Shown piece by piece: positions 1 to 9,114 of a DNA stretch of 64,000 nt (position 1 is the stretch's first letter; every line of letters begins with the position of its first letter). Where the stretch lies: contig JAEWST010000162.1 of assembly GCA_023398105.1 (NCBI GenBank), positions 1-64,000 of the forward strand. Reading direction: 5' to 3'. The position numbers and the translations under genes were made by a program. The notes under the pieces are model-generated. The model worked only from the letters and a program-made list of their open reading frames with translations. It made no database searches and was not told the DNA's origin. Source of the DNA: Bacillota bacterium. GTDB lineage: Bacteria > Bacillota > Clostridia > Acetivibrionales > DSM-1351.

Positions 1-1063
1 CCCATATAGACACATGATCGCCTGGCCTTACACCTAATGCAATTAATGAACGTGCAAAGGTATCAACATCATCACGGAATTCTGAATACGTTCTAGTATA
101 ATCCATTTCAGTATAACGGAAGCAATATTGGTCAGGGAACTCATCAACCATACGATCAAGTACCTGTGGGAATGTCAAATCAATAAGACTATCCTTTTCC
201 CATACATATTTTCCTGTTCTGGCGTTATTATCGTAAAGATGACCCTGTGATACATTTCTTTGAGTGAATTGGCTCATGTAGTTTATGAAATGAGGGAATA
301 CAACACCCGCATCACTTAACTCAGACGCCCAACGCTTTACCCATTCAAGAGAAATATAGCCTTCATAGTTTATTGAGCGTAGAGCAAACATAAAGCTTTC
401 AATAGGCAAATCCCCTTCACCTGTCATGCGATATTTAACCTTTCCGTCCTCAACAACAGAATCCTTTATATGAACATACTTAATATATGCACCAAGGTTT
501 TTAACCGTAGCTCCAGGCGTTTCTCCGAAGAATCTATAAGGATGGTGAACATCCCAAAGTGCAGCCACTGAATCACTTGCAGCATTATTTAGCAGATTGC
601 AAAGCCTTTTTGTGTCGGCATATACACCATTTGTCTCTATAAGTAATGTTACACCCTTCTCTTCAGCAACTGGAATTAATCTTTTTAGTGCAGCTAAAAC
701 AACCTCATCGTCAACCTCTCCAGTCAAATGTGGTTCTAAATCTGCAAGTATACGTATATAAGGTGTTCCTAGCTTTGAAGCTAACATAATATATTGTACA
801 ATCTCTTGATAGTTTTCTTCTTCCTTATCAGCAAATTTAAGACAATTGCCGGAAGAAAGGCAAGGTATTTCAAGACGTAGTTTTGAGAGTTTTTCAATAG
901 TATTTGGTAGCTCACTTTCAGTAAAAGGCTGTGCCTTAACAGCAAAGATTTCATCACCTAAACCACGGATTTCAATACCGTCAAATCCGAGATCCTTAGC
1001 CATTGAATAAATATCTGCCCAACTAAAATCTGGACACCCAAGTGTTGAAAAAGCAATTTTCAT
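1..1063 (-). CDS. TIM-barrel sugar isomerase-like / AMP-binding enzyme fusion (3' end off the window)
   Basis: I translated this frame by hand; it is open from an ATG at 1063 to the left edge, 354 codons. Residues 1 to about 275 look like a xylose-isomerase-like TIM barrel (AP endonuclease 2 family): segments such as DGIEIRGLGDEIF, YIRILADLEPH, LLIETNGVYADT, LWDVHHPYR and YVHIKDSV fall where the barrel strands carry acidic and histidine metal ligands. From about residue 290 the sequence changes to the start of an acyl-CoA-synthetase/adenylation domain (FPQVLDRMVDEFPDQYCFRY, then YSEFRDDVDTFARSLIALGV and RPGDHVSIW). A TIM barrel fused to an AMP-binding enzyme is unusual. The start has AGGAGGAGA about 6 bases upstream. 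The leader is a T-box, so amino acid starvation probably controls it. Substrate unknown; the adenylation core lies outside the window. Confidence 0.85.
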   Translation of the reverse strand, partial: MKIAFSTLGCPDFSWADIYSMAKDLGFDGIEIRGLGDEIFAVKAQPFTESELPNTIEKLSKLRLEIPCLSSGNCLKFADKEEENYQEIVQYIMLASKLGTPYIRILADLEPHLTGEVDDEVVLAALKRLIPVAEEKGVTLLIETNGVYADTKRLCNLLNNAASDSVAALWDVHHPYRFFGETPGATVKNLGAYIKYVHIKDSVVEDGKVKYRMTGEGDLPIESFMFALRSINYEGYISLEWVKRWASELSDAGVVFPHFINYMSQFTQRNVSQGHLYDNNARTGKYVWEKDSLIDLTFPQVLDRMVDEFPDQYCFRYTEMDYTRTYSEFRDDVDTFARSLIALGVRPGDHVSIW

Positions 1064-1172
1064 AAATTAATCTCCTCCTAAAAATTTTAATTTGCTGTTT
1101 GACTGTCAATTATAAACTTTATAATCTTTATTTTATTGACTATTATTGTGTCGGCATTGTTCCTAGAACAAC

Positions 1173-1470
1173 AAAAAAGCTCCCATCTCACAGCATTTCT
1201 GCTAGAGACGAAAGCTATAGCCTCCGTGGTACCACTCCAATTGGTATTTGCATACCCACTCTGCGTCATCTATCCTAATGGAAAAATGACCTCTCTATAT
1301 AACGGTGAGAAATCCGTTCATTCCTACTTGCTGAAGCCATATGTATGTGTGGCTACCAGCTTTCAGATGAAAGCTCAAGGGTGAGTTCACAATCTATTCT
1401 GTGTGCTGTCTTTCAGCAACCGACAGCTCTCTGAAACACTAGGATATAGCGTGTTTTCCCTATCAATGCA
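1173..1470 (-). promoter_or_regulatory. T-box leader, probable leucine (CTC) specifier
   Basis: Read on the minus strand, the leader holds the usual T-box order. Stem I has AGAGAGC and the apical GGTTGCTGAAAG (about 1432-1410). A specifier region follows, GTGAACTCACCCTTGAGC, where the codon in the expected place is CTC (1385-1383), leucine. The conserved T-box AGTGGTACCACGG lies at about 1236-1223. A strong terminator hairpin (1216-1179) with a TTTTTT run (1178-1173) competes with the antiterminator. The bulge reads TGGT, which fits a tRNA with discriminator A, as in tRNA-Leu. The controlled gene is the TIM-barrel/AMP-binding fusion starting at 1063. The specifier assignment is inferred from alignment of the motif, not from folding. 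Confidence 0.9.
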
Positions 1471-1889
1471 TTTAAACGATATTGCCAATATCATAACAAA
1501 ATACCATTGCTTTGTCAATTGAAATTACTTACAAATCTGCCCAAAACATGCCCACTAGTTTCCATTCAGCCATTTAATATAGCTTATTACCCCAACTTTC
1601 CTAGAAAGAAACCAATCTTGATCGGTACAATATGTTTTCATAGGCTGATTATTAACGCTTGAATTAGTTGATGAAAAAAGCTTTAGCAATGAATACAAGG
1701 ATTTTAGTATTAATGAAATAACAAAGGTAATATCATTTATGTTTACTGTTGTATTTTTACGGGTTATATTTATACAACTTGTTCAGCAAGCTCTAAGTAT
1801 TTTTGCTGAATAACCGACACGATTCCAGTTTTAGCACACTATTAACCATAGATGGTGAATGTAGAAAAGATTAAAAGTATTCCCTATAT
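1471..1889. other. Intergenic stretch with a possible membrane-protein gene remnant
   Basis: No complete gene. On the plus strand about 1665-1813 reads as an open stretch ending in TAA, with a hydrophobic segment (VISFMFTVVFLRVIFIQ) and no start codon with a ribosome site. It may be the 3' remnant of a membrane protein gene; this is weak. Confidence 0.3.
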
Positions 1890-2258
1890 TTATTCAGTAA
1901 ATTTCTCTATTAGCTGAATTTTTAGTCCATTTGGATCTAATATATTGATGAACTTAACGTGCGGATCTGGTCTAAAGGGTCCACTCTCAATCTCAATGCC
2001 CATTTTTTCTAAGAATAAAATTTTGTCACTGACAGATTCCACTTCAAATCCTAATGAAATATTTTGCCCAAAATTGACTTCCTTGACTGTCTCATTATAT
2101 ATAAGCTCAATATTTGTTTCCCCATCACCCATAAATACAATCTTTACTCCAGCCTGCGGCTCCAGTCGTCTTACTATAGGAAGACCTATTATGTCCTGAT
2201 AAAAGCTGATAGACTGTTCTAAATTGTTAACTGTCAATGTACACCAACAAAATTTCAT
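1890..2258 (-). CDS. VOC (glyoxalase/dioxygenase superfamily) protein
   Basis: 122 residues, the length of a single VOC module pair. It opens with FCWCTLTVNNLEQSISFYQD, the usual first strand and helix of the family, and ends with VKFINILDPNGLKIQLIEK, the DPdG-n-i-l signature of the second half. VOC proteins bind a metal between paired beta-alpha-beta-beta-beta motifs and act as lyases, dioxygenases or antibiotic-binding proteins; the substrate here cannot be told. The start is supported by GGAGG about 10 bases upstream (2265-2269). It stands alone: neighbours are a long intergenic region upstream and the T-box region downstream. Confidence 0.85.
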   Translation of the reverse strand: MKFCWCTLTVNNLEQSISFYQDIIGLPIVRRLEPQAGVKIVFMGDGETNIELIYNETVKEVNFGQNISLGFEVESVSDKILFLEKMGIEIESGPFRPDPHVKFINILDPNGLKIQLIEKFTE

Positions 2259-2940
2259 ATGCGTATTCCTCCTTAAGTAGTAGTTTAAATTAATTGAAGT
2301 GTAGCCATTGCATTTGTTTTTTAGATTTGAGTATTTAGGTTTATTTGCACGACGAACTTCTATTTCTATATGTCAACATAATTGAAACCAGAAGTGTGAC
2401 AGCCTATTAAGTCTATAATTTACTTTGCAACTTTACACAAAAATTCTCTATGCTGCTAAATTTATTGCAAAATATTCTCTAAAAAAATCCAAACTCATTT
2501 TTAAGATGACTAATAAAACATATCAAGGATATAACTGATATTTAACTGTAAAGTAATTTATTCATTTAAAAAGCATTTTGGAATTCAATTTATAGCTTTG
2601 AAGGTAACTTAACACTTTACATATCATTCCATATTTAATATATGTATTACTTATACTATATATTCTACCATATTATTTCATTTCTCGGCAACTAATAACA
2701 TATAAATTATACTTTTTTATTTTTGAATGAATTTTTGAGGCAGTTGGATTCAATATAGATTAATTATTTTATTTGAATATACTTGTAAGTATTTGATAAA
2801 AATATAATCAATTGCTATCGTCTGATAATTAATTCAGTAGATTTGTTAGCAGTTGCTACAATGCTTTATTCCCCTTTAATGCACTTAAAATAGTAAAACT
2901 TAGCCCGAAAATGTACTTTAACTAAATGTATACTAATTGC
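2259..2940. other. Long AT-rich intergenic region
   Basis: About 680 bases with no supportable gene on either strand. Near the right end, TGTATACT (about 2925-2932) is a possible extended -10 element for the metallophosphoesterase gene; no good -35 partner is visible. Confidence 0.5.
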
Positions 2941-2953
2941 GGAGTGATTATTA

Positions 2954-3865
2954 ATGTTCACAGATAAAAGATTAACCAAAGCATATAACAATGCCAAAAT
3001 AGAGTATTTTGACAATACTTCTAAATATATTTTTTTTAGTGATTTACACAGAGGTGACGACAGTGTGTCAGATGAGTTTTGCAGAAATCAAAGCCTTTTC
3101 CTGCATGCTCTTGATTATTACTTCAATCAAGGCTATGTTTACGTTGAGGCAGGAGATGGTGATGAGCTTTGGGAATATCCAAAATTCAAACATATAAGAC
3201 TTGCCCACAGCGATGTATTTTTAGTTATTAAAAAGTTTTTTGATGCTGATAGGTTAATTTTGCTTTATGGAAACCATAATATATATTTAAAAAATGAAGT
3301 CTTTGTCAAAAATAATTATTATACCTATTATGACGAATATAATCAGGATTACCATGAATTTCTTAAGGGAATTGAACCTTATGAAGCATTAGTATTAAAA
3401 AACTCATCTACAGGTCAGGAAATTCTGACTGTACACGGTCATCAGGGAGATTTTATTAATGATCAATTTTGGATAATGGCAATGTTTTTTTTGAGATACT
3501 TCTGGCGGTTTATGCATGTTGTGGGTTTTCAAAACCCTTCTAGCCCAGCAAGGAATATGTACAAAAGACACAAAATTGAAAAAAATTATAAGAAGTGGAT
3601 TGAGAGACATGAAATGATGTTAATTTGTGGTCACACTCACAGACCGAAATTTCCAAAAAGCGAGGAGTTGCCATACTTTAATACTGGTTGCGGCATTCAT
3701 ACAAGAGGTATAACAGGTATAGAAATCTTAGATGGCAAAATATTAATGGTAGATTGGAGAATACTAGCTGATAAAGATGGAATTCTTCAGGTTGAAAGAC
3801 ATGTAATGAGAGGTCCTGAGCCAATTGAGAACTTTGACTTTAAAAATAATGATTTTGTTAATTGA
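2954..3865 (+). CDS. Calcineurin-like metallophosphoesterase
   Basis: 303 residues. The metal-binding blocks of the family are visible in order: FFSDLHRGDD (residues about 27-36, the D-x-H block), EAGDGDELW (the GD block), LLYGNHNIYL (the GNH block), TVHGHQGD (H block) and LICGHTHRPKF (the GHTH block). This pattern matches single-domain phosphoesterases of the UDP-2,3-diacylglucosamine-hydrolase-like or protein-phosphatase-like type. In a Gram-positive background lipid A work is unlikely, so substrate is open. No signal peptide is seen, so it is probably cytoplasmic. GGAGTG lies 9 bases before the ATG. It is a single gene with no operon partner. Confidence 0.88.
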   Translation: MFTDKRLTKAYNNAKIEYFDNTSKYIFFSDLHRGDDSVSDEFCRNQSLFLHALDYYFNQGYVYVEAGDGDELWEYPKFKHIRLAHSDVFLVIKKFFDADRLILLYGNHNIYLKNEVFVKNNYYTYYDEYNQDYHEFLKGIEPYEALVLKNSSTGQEILTVHGHQGDFINDQFWIMAMFFLRYFWRFMHVVGFQNPSSPARNMYKRHKIEKNYKKWIERHEMMLICGHTHRPKFPKSEELPYFNTGCGIHTRGITGIEILDGKILMVDWRILADKDGILQVERHVMRGPEPIENFDFKNNDFVN

Positions 3866-4053
3866 TTAATACTAAATGCTTAGCTGGAAATTTGGGTTAT
3901 TATAAGTAGGGTTGATTAGTAATTTCCAAAGCAGATACAGAACGTATTTTGTTATATAATGTCGCAATATAAATTTCCAACACAATTTACAGCATTTTTT
4001 AAGCTTTTTTCTTAAATCTGACAATAACACATCTAGAACAAATCATAAGTAAA

Positions 4054-4062
4054 TGGTATAAT
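4054..4062 (+). promoter_or_regulatory. Probable extended -10 promoter for the DEAD-box helicase
   Basis: TGGTATAAT (TATAAT at 4057-4062 with an upstream TG), 30 bases before the helicase ATG. The -35 region is poor, as is common for extended -10 promoters. Confidence 0.5.
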
Positions 4063-4091
4063 TAATACAACTATATAAACGAAAGAAGATA

Positions 4092-5774
4092 ATGATGAAT
4101 AAAAGTTTTAGTGAATTGGGCATTTTGCCCCAAATATTAAAAGCCCTAGAAGAAATGGGATTTGAAGAACCTACAGAAGTACAAGGCAAAGCTATACCTC
4201 ATATTTTAAACAAAGAAGATTTAATCGTAATGTCAAAGACAGGTAGCGGAAAAACTGCTGTTTTTGGTGTCCCAATGCTACAGCTGACCGATTGCAAGGC
4301 ATTAGAACCCCAAGGACTTATTCTTACTCCCACGAGAGAATTAGCTGTACAAATAGACAATGATATTAAGCAATATTCAAAGCATTTGTCTCACAGGACA
4401 ACAGCAGTATACGGACAGCACAATATTTCTATTGAAATTCAAGCTCTTGCCAAAGGTACTTCTATAGTTACTGGAACTCCCGGTCGTGTATTTGATCACA
4501 TACAACAAGGTAATTTAAAAACAAAGCATATTGGCTTTTTAGTACTTGACGAAGCTGACAGAATGCTTGATATGGGCTTTTTAGATCAAGTTGTAAAAAT
4601 TATAAAAACCATCCCAAAAGACAGGGTAACCTTGCTATTTTCAGCAACAATGCCTCCAGAAATGCATAAAATTTGCAGAAACTATATGAAAAATCCTGTG
4701 ACTATTGAGATTGAATCACAGACTATGACTGTAGATACTATTCGTCAAGTATATTATCGTGTGAATAATAATGAAAAAAACACACAATTAAACCGCTTGC
4801 TTATGCTTGAAAGACCTGAGAGCAGTATAATTTTCTGTAATACCCGTTTTGCTGTTGATAGGGTTCAGAGCTTTTTATCACGAAAAGGCTATTCTTGCCA
4901 AGCATTACATGGTGATATTCCACAAGCAAGACGTCTTAAAACTATACAGCAGTTCAAGCAGGGTGAATTCCCTTTGTTGGTAGCAACTGATGTTGCAGCT
5001 CGTGGTATTCATGTAGAGAGCTTATCGTTAGTTATCAATTATGATGTTCCTATTGATAAGGATAGTTATGTACATAGAATAGGCAGAACTGGCAGAGCTG
5101 GAAATGATGGTCGTGCTCTCAGCTTAGTTTCAAGTGACGACATTATGAGTCTCTATGAAATTGAAGAGCATATTGGAGCAATGATTTCCGAGGAGGAATT
5201 GCCCTCAGAAGCTGTTCTAGACGAGCAAAAGGCTCAATGTGATGAATGGATTAAAGCAGTTTCACACAAGATTAAAACTGCTCCGCGCATATCTAGTGAT
5301 TCACGTATCAGAGAAAACCGCAATAAGCCGTTTCGAACTGCATCAGGAGCAAATACAAGGAGTGCTCACAATAAGCCTTCCTACAGTAAAAGCAAACAGC
5401 CTTATGATAAGTATAGCAAGACTGAAACTAAAAATTCAACTCAAAATGAGTTTAAAGAACGTCAGAGAGCAGATCGTAAAGCTAATGACAATCAGCGTAC
5501 CGCTTTTGCTGGCAAGCCAACAGGCACAACCCCTGCAAAGCAATATCCTGCTGATAACAAGATAGCACCTAACAAGGTAATTCACAGCAAAGTGGTCAGC
5601 ACAAAAGGCTGTAAAGGCACTCCAGACAGTAAAGCTGCTGCTATTTCAAATACCCAGTCAGCACATGTACAATCTACTTCTGCAATGAATACTGGTGTTG
5701 CAGACAGCAAAGCATCTAAGACAGCTAAAAAACCTTTACTCAAACGAATTGTGCAGTGCTTGTTTGGGAAGTAG
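4092..5774 (+). CDS. DEAD-box ATP-dependent RNA helicase
   Basis: 560 residues. The helicase core has all the standard motifs: Q motif region near residues 23-36, motif I SKTGSGKT (48-55), TPTRELA (79-85), TGTPGR (127-132), DEAD (153-156), SAT in LLFSATMPPE, then IIFCNTRF, ATDVAARGIH and HRIGRTGRAG in the second RecA domain. After about residue 390 the chain is a long, low-complexity tail rich in lysine, serine, asparagine and glutamine, probably disordered and RNA-binding, ending at 560. This layout resembles the CshA/DbpA-type helicases that unwind structured RNA in ribosome assembly, mRNA decay or cold response. There are two ATGs in a row at 4092. A terminator follows at 5801-5840. Which subfamily it belongs to is not settled. 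Confidence 0.93.
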   Translation: MMNKSFSELGILPQILKALEEMGFEEPTEVQGKAIPHILNKEDLIVMSKTGSGKTAVFGVPMLQLTDCKALEPQGLILTPTRELAVQIDNDIKQYSKHLSHRTTAVYGQHNISIEIQALAKGTSIVTGTPGRVFDHIQQGNLKTKHIGFLVLDEADRMLDMGFLDQVVKIIKTIPKDRVTLLFSATMPPEMHKICRNYMKNPVTIEIESQTMTVDTIRQVYYRVNNNEKNTQLNRLLMLERPESSIIFCNTRFAVDRVQSFLSRKGYSCQALHGDIPQARRLKTIQQFKQGEFPLLVATDVAARGIHVESLSLVINYDVPIDKDSYVHRIGRTGRAGNDGRALSLVSSDDIMSLYEIEEHIGAMISEEELPSEAVLDEQKAQCDEWIKAVSHKIKTAPRISSDSRIRENRNKPFRTASGANTRSAHNKPSYSKSKQPYDKYSKTETKNSTQNEFKERQRADRKANDNQRTAFAGKPTGTTPAKQYPADNKIAPNKVIHSKVVSTKGCKGTPDSKAAAISNTQSAHVQSTSAMNTGVADSKASKTAKKPLLKRIVQCLFGK

Positions 5775-6296
5775 GAAGGTGCAGTCATTTCTCAAAACCA
5801 AAACCGAGGAAGTCAAAATGAGCTTCCTCGGTTTTTTGATTTCATTAAATTCTTCTAAATTTTTGGCAGGTGCGGCAATAATAAAATCTTTCTTAGTTTC
5901 TTCTTTATTAGTAGTTATGTATACTTTGCTAAAATCATCATTGATTTTTATTGTACCAATCATTTTCAGTATAGGCTCTCCATCAACTACTGTCGTATAT
6001 GCAAGCGTTCCTCTTCCATTCGTAATGCTTTTATCAAATGTAATAGGTATCAAGTCATATTCTTTAGTAAAATCAAAATTATCTATAACAATTTTGCCTT
6101 TGAACACATCATTTTTATATAACTTTCCATCTATTTTTATGTTTACTTGTTCATTAGTTTTAGTATCCACATTATACTGAATTCCTGCATATTCTGCATT
6201 TATTTTTGAGGGAATATTCCACCACAAAATTAGTGCTACTCCGCATAAGATTATCACAGATAAAATAATAACAGCTATTTTTTTAATAACAAACAC
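5736..6296 (-). CDS. Membrane-anchored protein of unknown family, possibly with an altered 3' end
   Basis: 186 residues from a GTG at 6296; no strong ribosome site is seen, so the start is uncertain. Residues 1-30 are a signal-anchor (KKIAVIILSVIILCGVALIL followed by W-W-N). The rest looks like a small extracytoplasmic beta-rich domain; I do not recognise the family. The last 30 or so residues (from about position 155) are read through the helicase terminator hairpin and the 3' end of the helicase gene on the opposite strand. That C-terminus is therefore probably not original; the gene may have lost its own end by rearrangement. It converges with the helicase gene and overlaps it by 39 bases. 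Confidence 0.6.
   Translation of the reverse strand: MFVIKKIAVIILSVIILCGVALILWWNIPSKINAEYAGIQYNVDTKTNEQVNIKIDGKLYKNDVFKGKIVIDNFDFTKEYDLIPITFDKSITNGRGTLAYTTVVDGEPILKMIGTIKINDDFSKVYITTNKEETKKDFIIAAPAKNLEEFNEIKKPRKLILTSSVLVLRNDCTFLLPKQALHNSFE
5801..5838 (+). terminator. Rho-independent terminator of the helicase gene
   Basis: Arms AAACCGAGGAAG (5801-5812) and CTTCCTCGGTTT (5823-5834) pair perfectly and are followed by a T run. The hairpin also lies inside the 3' part of the converging minus-strand reading frame. Confidence 0.9.
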
Positions 6297-6590
6297 CCCA
6301 TTTGATGATTAATATAAATCTATTGGTCCATTTGGAATTACAGGATGGACTGAATAAGACTTATTATCCTATATTATATATATTTAAAATCCCACTATAA
6401 CTGAATTTCCCAATAGTTAATACAATATTTTTATTTATTTGGTATATTTCTAATTTTATTACATTTGTATTATATTATTCCTTATAAAATAGTTCAATTA
6501 ATTTTTACAGCAATTTAGCATTTCCACGTATTATTTCTATCAATTTTCCAAAATATAAACTACATATGCAATCAACAGCCAAGCAAAAGG
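6297..6590. other. Intergenic region before the ABC transporter
   Basis: AT-rich, no gene seen. It ends in AAAAGGAG (about 6586-6593), the ribosome site of the next gene. No clear promoter pair was found. Confidence 0.4.
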
Positions 6591-6601
6591 AGTAAATAAC
6601 A

Positions 6602-8989
6602 ATGCTACAATTGAAAGACATCACAAAAAGCTATACCACTGGCGGTTTTACACAGACCGCATTAAATAATGTAAACCTATCCTTCAGAAAAAGCGAATTT
6701 GTTGCTATTTTAGGGGCAAGCGGTTCTGGAAAAACTACATGCTTGAATATTATAGGCGGTTTAGACCATTATGATAGCGGTGACTTGATTATAAACGGTA
6801 AATCCACCAAATATTTTAAGGATGCCGAATGGGATGCTTACCGCAATAATAGCATTGGGTTCATCTTTCAAAGCTATAATCTTATTACTCATTTGAGCAT
6901 AATTGATAATGTGGAAATGGGCATGACTCTAAGTGGTGTTTCAGCTAAAAAAAAGCATGAAAAAGCCATTAAGGCTCTTGATAGGGTTGGACTAAAGGAA
7001 CATATTCACAAAAAACCAAATCAGCTCTCTGGCGGTCAAATGCAGCGAGTCGCTATTGCACGTGCTCTTGCCAACAATCCTGATATAATTTTGGCTGATG
7101 AACCAACAGGTGCACTAGATACAACTACCAGTGAGCAAATTATGGAGCTTATAGAAGAAATTGCTCACGACAAGCTTGTGGTAATGGTTACACATAATTC
7201 TGAGCTTGCCGAAAAATATGCAGACCGTATTGTTAAATTCAAGGATGGGTATGTGGTGGATGATAGCAATCCTTATGGATCTGTGATTAAAGAGATTGGT
7301 TATAAGCTGAAAAAGACAAGTATGAGCTTTTTCACCGCTCTAAAGTTATCAGGTAAAAATATATCTACTAAAATGTGGAGAACTGCTCTTACAGCTTTTG
7401 CCTCAAGTATTGGAATTATTGGAATAGCTTTAGTTCTGAGCCTTTCCTCGGGATTTCAGATGCAAATTGACAAGTTTCAAAAGGATGCCTTGTCGGAATT
7501 TCCAATTATAATTTCACAGTCTGCAATGAATATGGATGAGGAAAGCATAAACAAAATGAGGGATATGAGGAATACTCAATTAGCCAATAACAAGGAATAC
7601 ACCGATGAAAAAAAGATCTATCTTTATGACCCAGCAGAAACCTCCATTGCCCATACAAACCTTATCACAGAAGAATATCTTGATTATATTAAAGCAATTG
7701 ATCCCTCTATATGCAACAGCATAGGTTATACAAGATTAGTTGGTATGAATCTGCTTCGCCAAATTAACGGAGAAATAAGACCAGTCTCTATGGCAATTGG
7801 CATCAATGTTGCCAGTGGTGGTGAAATGGATATGCAGTCCATGTCCTCAAGCATGACTAACATGACCAGCATGAATGGTGTTGGTCTGACCTCCTACCCC
7901 GAAACACTGGGAAAATCAGCAGTATCCTATTTAGAAAAAAATTACGATTTGCTTGCAGGGGAATATCCTTATGATGAAACAGGTCTAGTGCTTGTGGTTG
8001 ATAATCAGAATCGTGTTAACTACAATGTACTTAAAAATCTTGGTTTTTCTGCTGATAATATTGAAAGCATAGATTTTGTAAAAATAGTAGGAACGGAATT
8101 AAAGCTAATAGCCAATGACGACTATTATACTGAAACTGAGCTAGGTAGCTTTATTCCAGATAATAATTATGAAGCTATGTATAATTCAAAAGATAGCATT
8201 TCTTTAAAAATAACAGGAATTATCCGTTTAAAGTCAAGCATTTCTCTAGGTGTCCTCGGCAATGGAATTGCCTACAGCGACAAACTGGTTCAGAAAATTA
8301 CTGACAATGCAAATAGCTCAAAAATTGTCCTTGCTCAGCGTGAAGCAGACTACAATGTTATGACAATGGAGCAGTTGGACGAAGTCTCCAAAAACGCATT
8401 TCTCACATATTTTGGAGGTAATCCAACTCCCTTTATGATTTATTTGTATCCCTCCAGCTTTTATGCAAAGGATGAAGTCTTAAACTATCTAAATGCTTAC
8501 AACACTGGAAAGGCAGAAAAAGACACAATAATTTATACTGACCTTGCAAGCACTATCACTGAAATGACAAGCGGTATTATGGACGCTATTACCTTGGTAT
8601 TAATAGCCTTTGCAGCTATTTCCCTGATAGTATCACTTATTATGATTGGCATTATCACATATATTTCAGTGCTGGAACGCACAAAGGAAATTGGTGTGCT
8701 TCGTGCTCTTGGTGCTAGAAAGAAGGATATCACTCGTGTGTTTAATGCAGAAACCTTTATAATTGGTAGCTGTTCAGGTCTTTTGGGCATTACAATTGCA
8801 TATTTGTTAACAATACCAGCTAATATTTTAATAGAAAACATGACAGAGCTGCCCAATGTTGCACAATTGAATCCTCTTCATGCACTAGCTTTGGTAGCAA
8901 TCAGCGTAATACTCACACTTATTGGCGGCTCTATCCCTGCTAAAATAGCTGCTAAAAAAGACCCTGTGGAGGCGTTGAGAACGGAGTAG
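6602..8989 (+). CDS. MacB/LolD-like ABC transporter: ATPase fused to FtsX-type permease
   Basis: 795 residues, both halves in one chain. The N-terminal ATPase has Walker A GASGSGKTT (38-46), signature LSGGQMQR (142-149), Walker B LADEPTGALD (164-173) and a switch histidine in VTHNSE. A first membrane helix follows at about 255-285 (ALTAFASSIGIIGIALVLSL), then a large extracytoplasmic domain (about 285-650), then three helices of the FtsX domain to the end, including the family motif ERTKEIGVLRALGARKKDI. The family uses ATP to drive mechanical export or resistance to peptides and lantibiotics rather than ordinary import. It stands alone with no two-component system beside it, so its substrate is unknown. 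AAGGAG is 9 bases before the ATG. Confidence 0.92.
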   Translation: MLQLKDITKSYTTGGFTQTALNNVNLSFRKSEFVAILGASGSGKTTCLNIIGGLDHYDSGDLIINGKSTKYFKDAEWDAYRNNSIGFIFQSYNLITHLSIIDNVEMGMTLSGVSAKKKHEKAIKALDRVGLKEHIHKKPNQLSGGQMQRVAIARALANNPDIILADEPTGALDTTTSEQIMELIEEIAHDKLVVMVTHNSELAEKYADRIVKFKDGYVVDDSNPYGSVIKEIGYKLKKTSMSFFTALKLSGKNISTKMWRTALTAFASSIGIIGIALVLSLSSGFQMQIDKFQKDALSEFPIIISQSAMNMDEESINKMRDMRNTQLANNKEYTDEKKIYLYDPAETSIAHTNLITEEYLDYIKAIDPSICNSIGYTRLVGMNLLRQINGEIRPVSMAIGINVASGGEMDMQSMSSSMTNMTSMNGVGLTSYPETLGKSAVSYLEKNYDLLAGEYPYDETGLVLVVDNQNRVNYNVLKNLGFSADNIESIDFVKIVGTELKLIANDDYYTETELGSFIPDNNYEAMYNSKDSISLKITGIIRLKSSISLGVLGNGIAYSDKLVQKITDNANSSKIVLAQREADYNVMTMEQLDEVSKNAFLTYFGGNPTPFMIYLYPSSFYAKDEVLNYLNAYNTGKAEKDTIIYTDLASTITEMTSGIMDAITLVLIAFAAISLIVSLIMIGIITYISVLERTKEIGVLRALGARKKDITRVFNAETFIIGSCSGLLGITIAYLLTIPANILIENMTELPNVAQLNPLHALALVAISVILTLIGGSIPAKIAAKKDPVEALRTE

Positions 8990-9114
8990 GTGGTTCATTT
9001 CTTACAATTAGGGGTCCAGACTTCAGCGATAAAGTCGCCATCACCTATTGTTTTTACATCTACTCTGCTGTATTATTCCAGCTCTGGTGCTTCTGCATGC
9101 TCATAGCCTGTTCA

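Noticed and set aside
1136..1384. 82-codon plus-strand frame over the T-box
   Set aside because: It lies wholly inside the minus-strand T-box structure and has no ribosome site.
2259..2940. Short open stretch ending near 2890 on the plus strand as a gene remnant
   Set aside because: About 35 codons, no start, no recognisable pattern.
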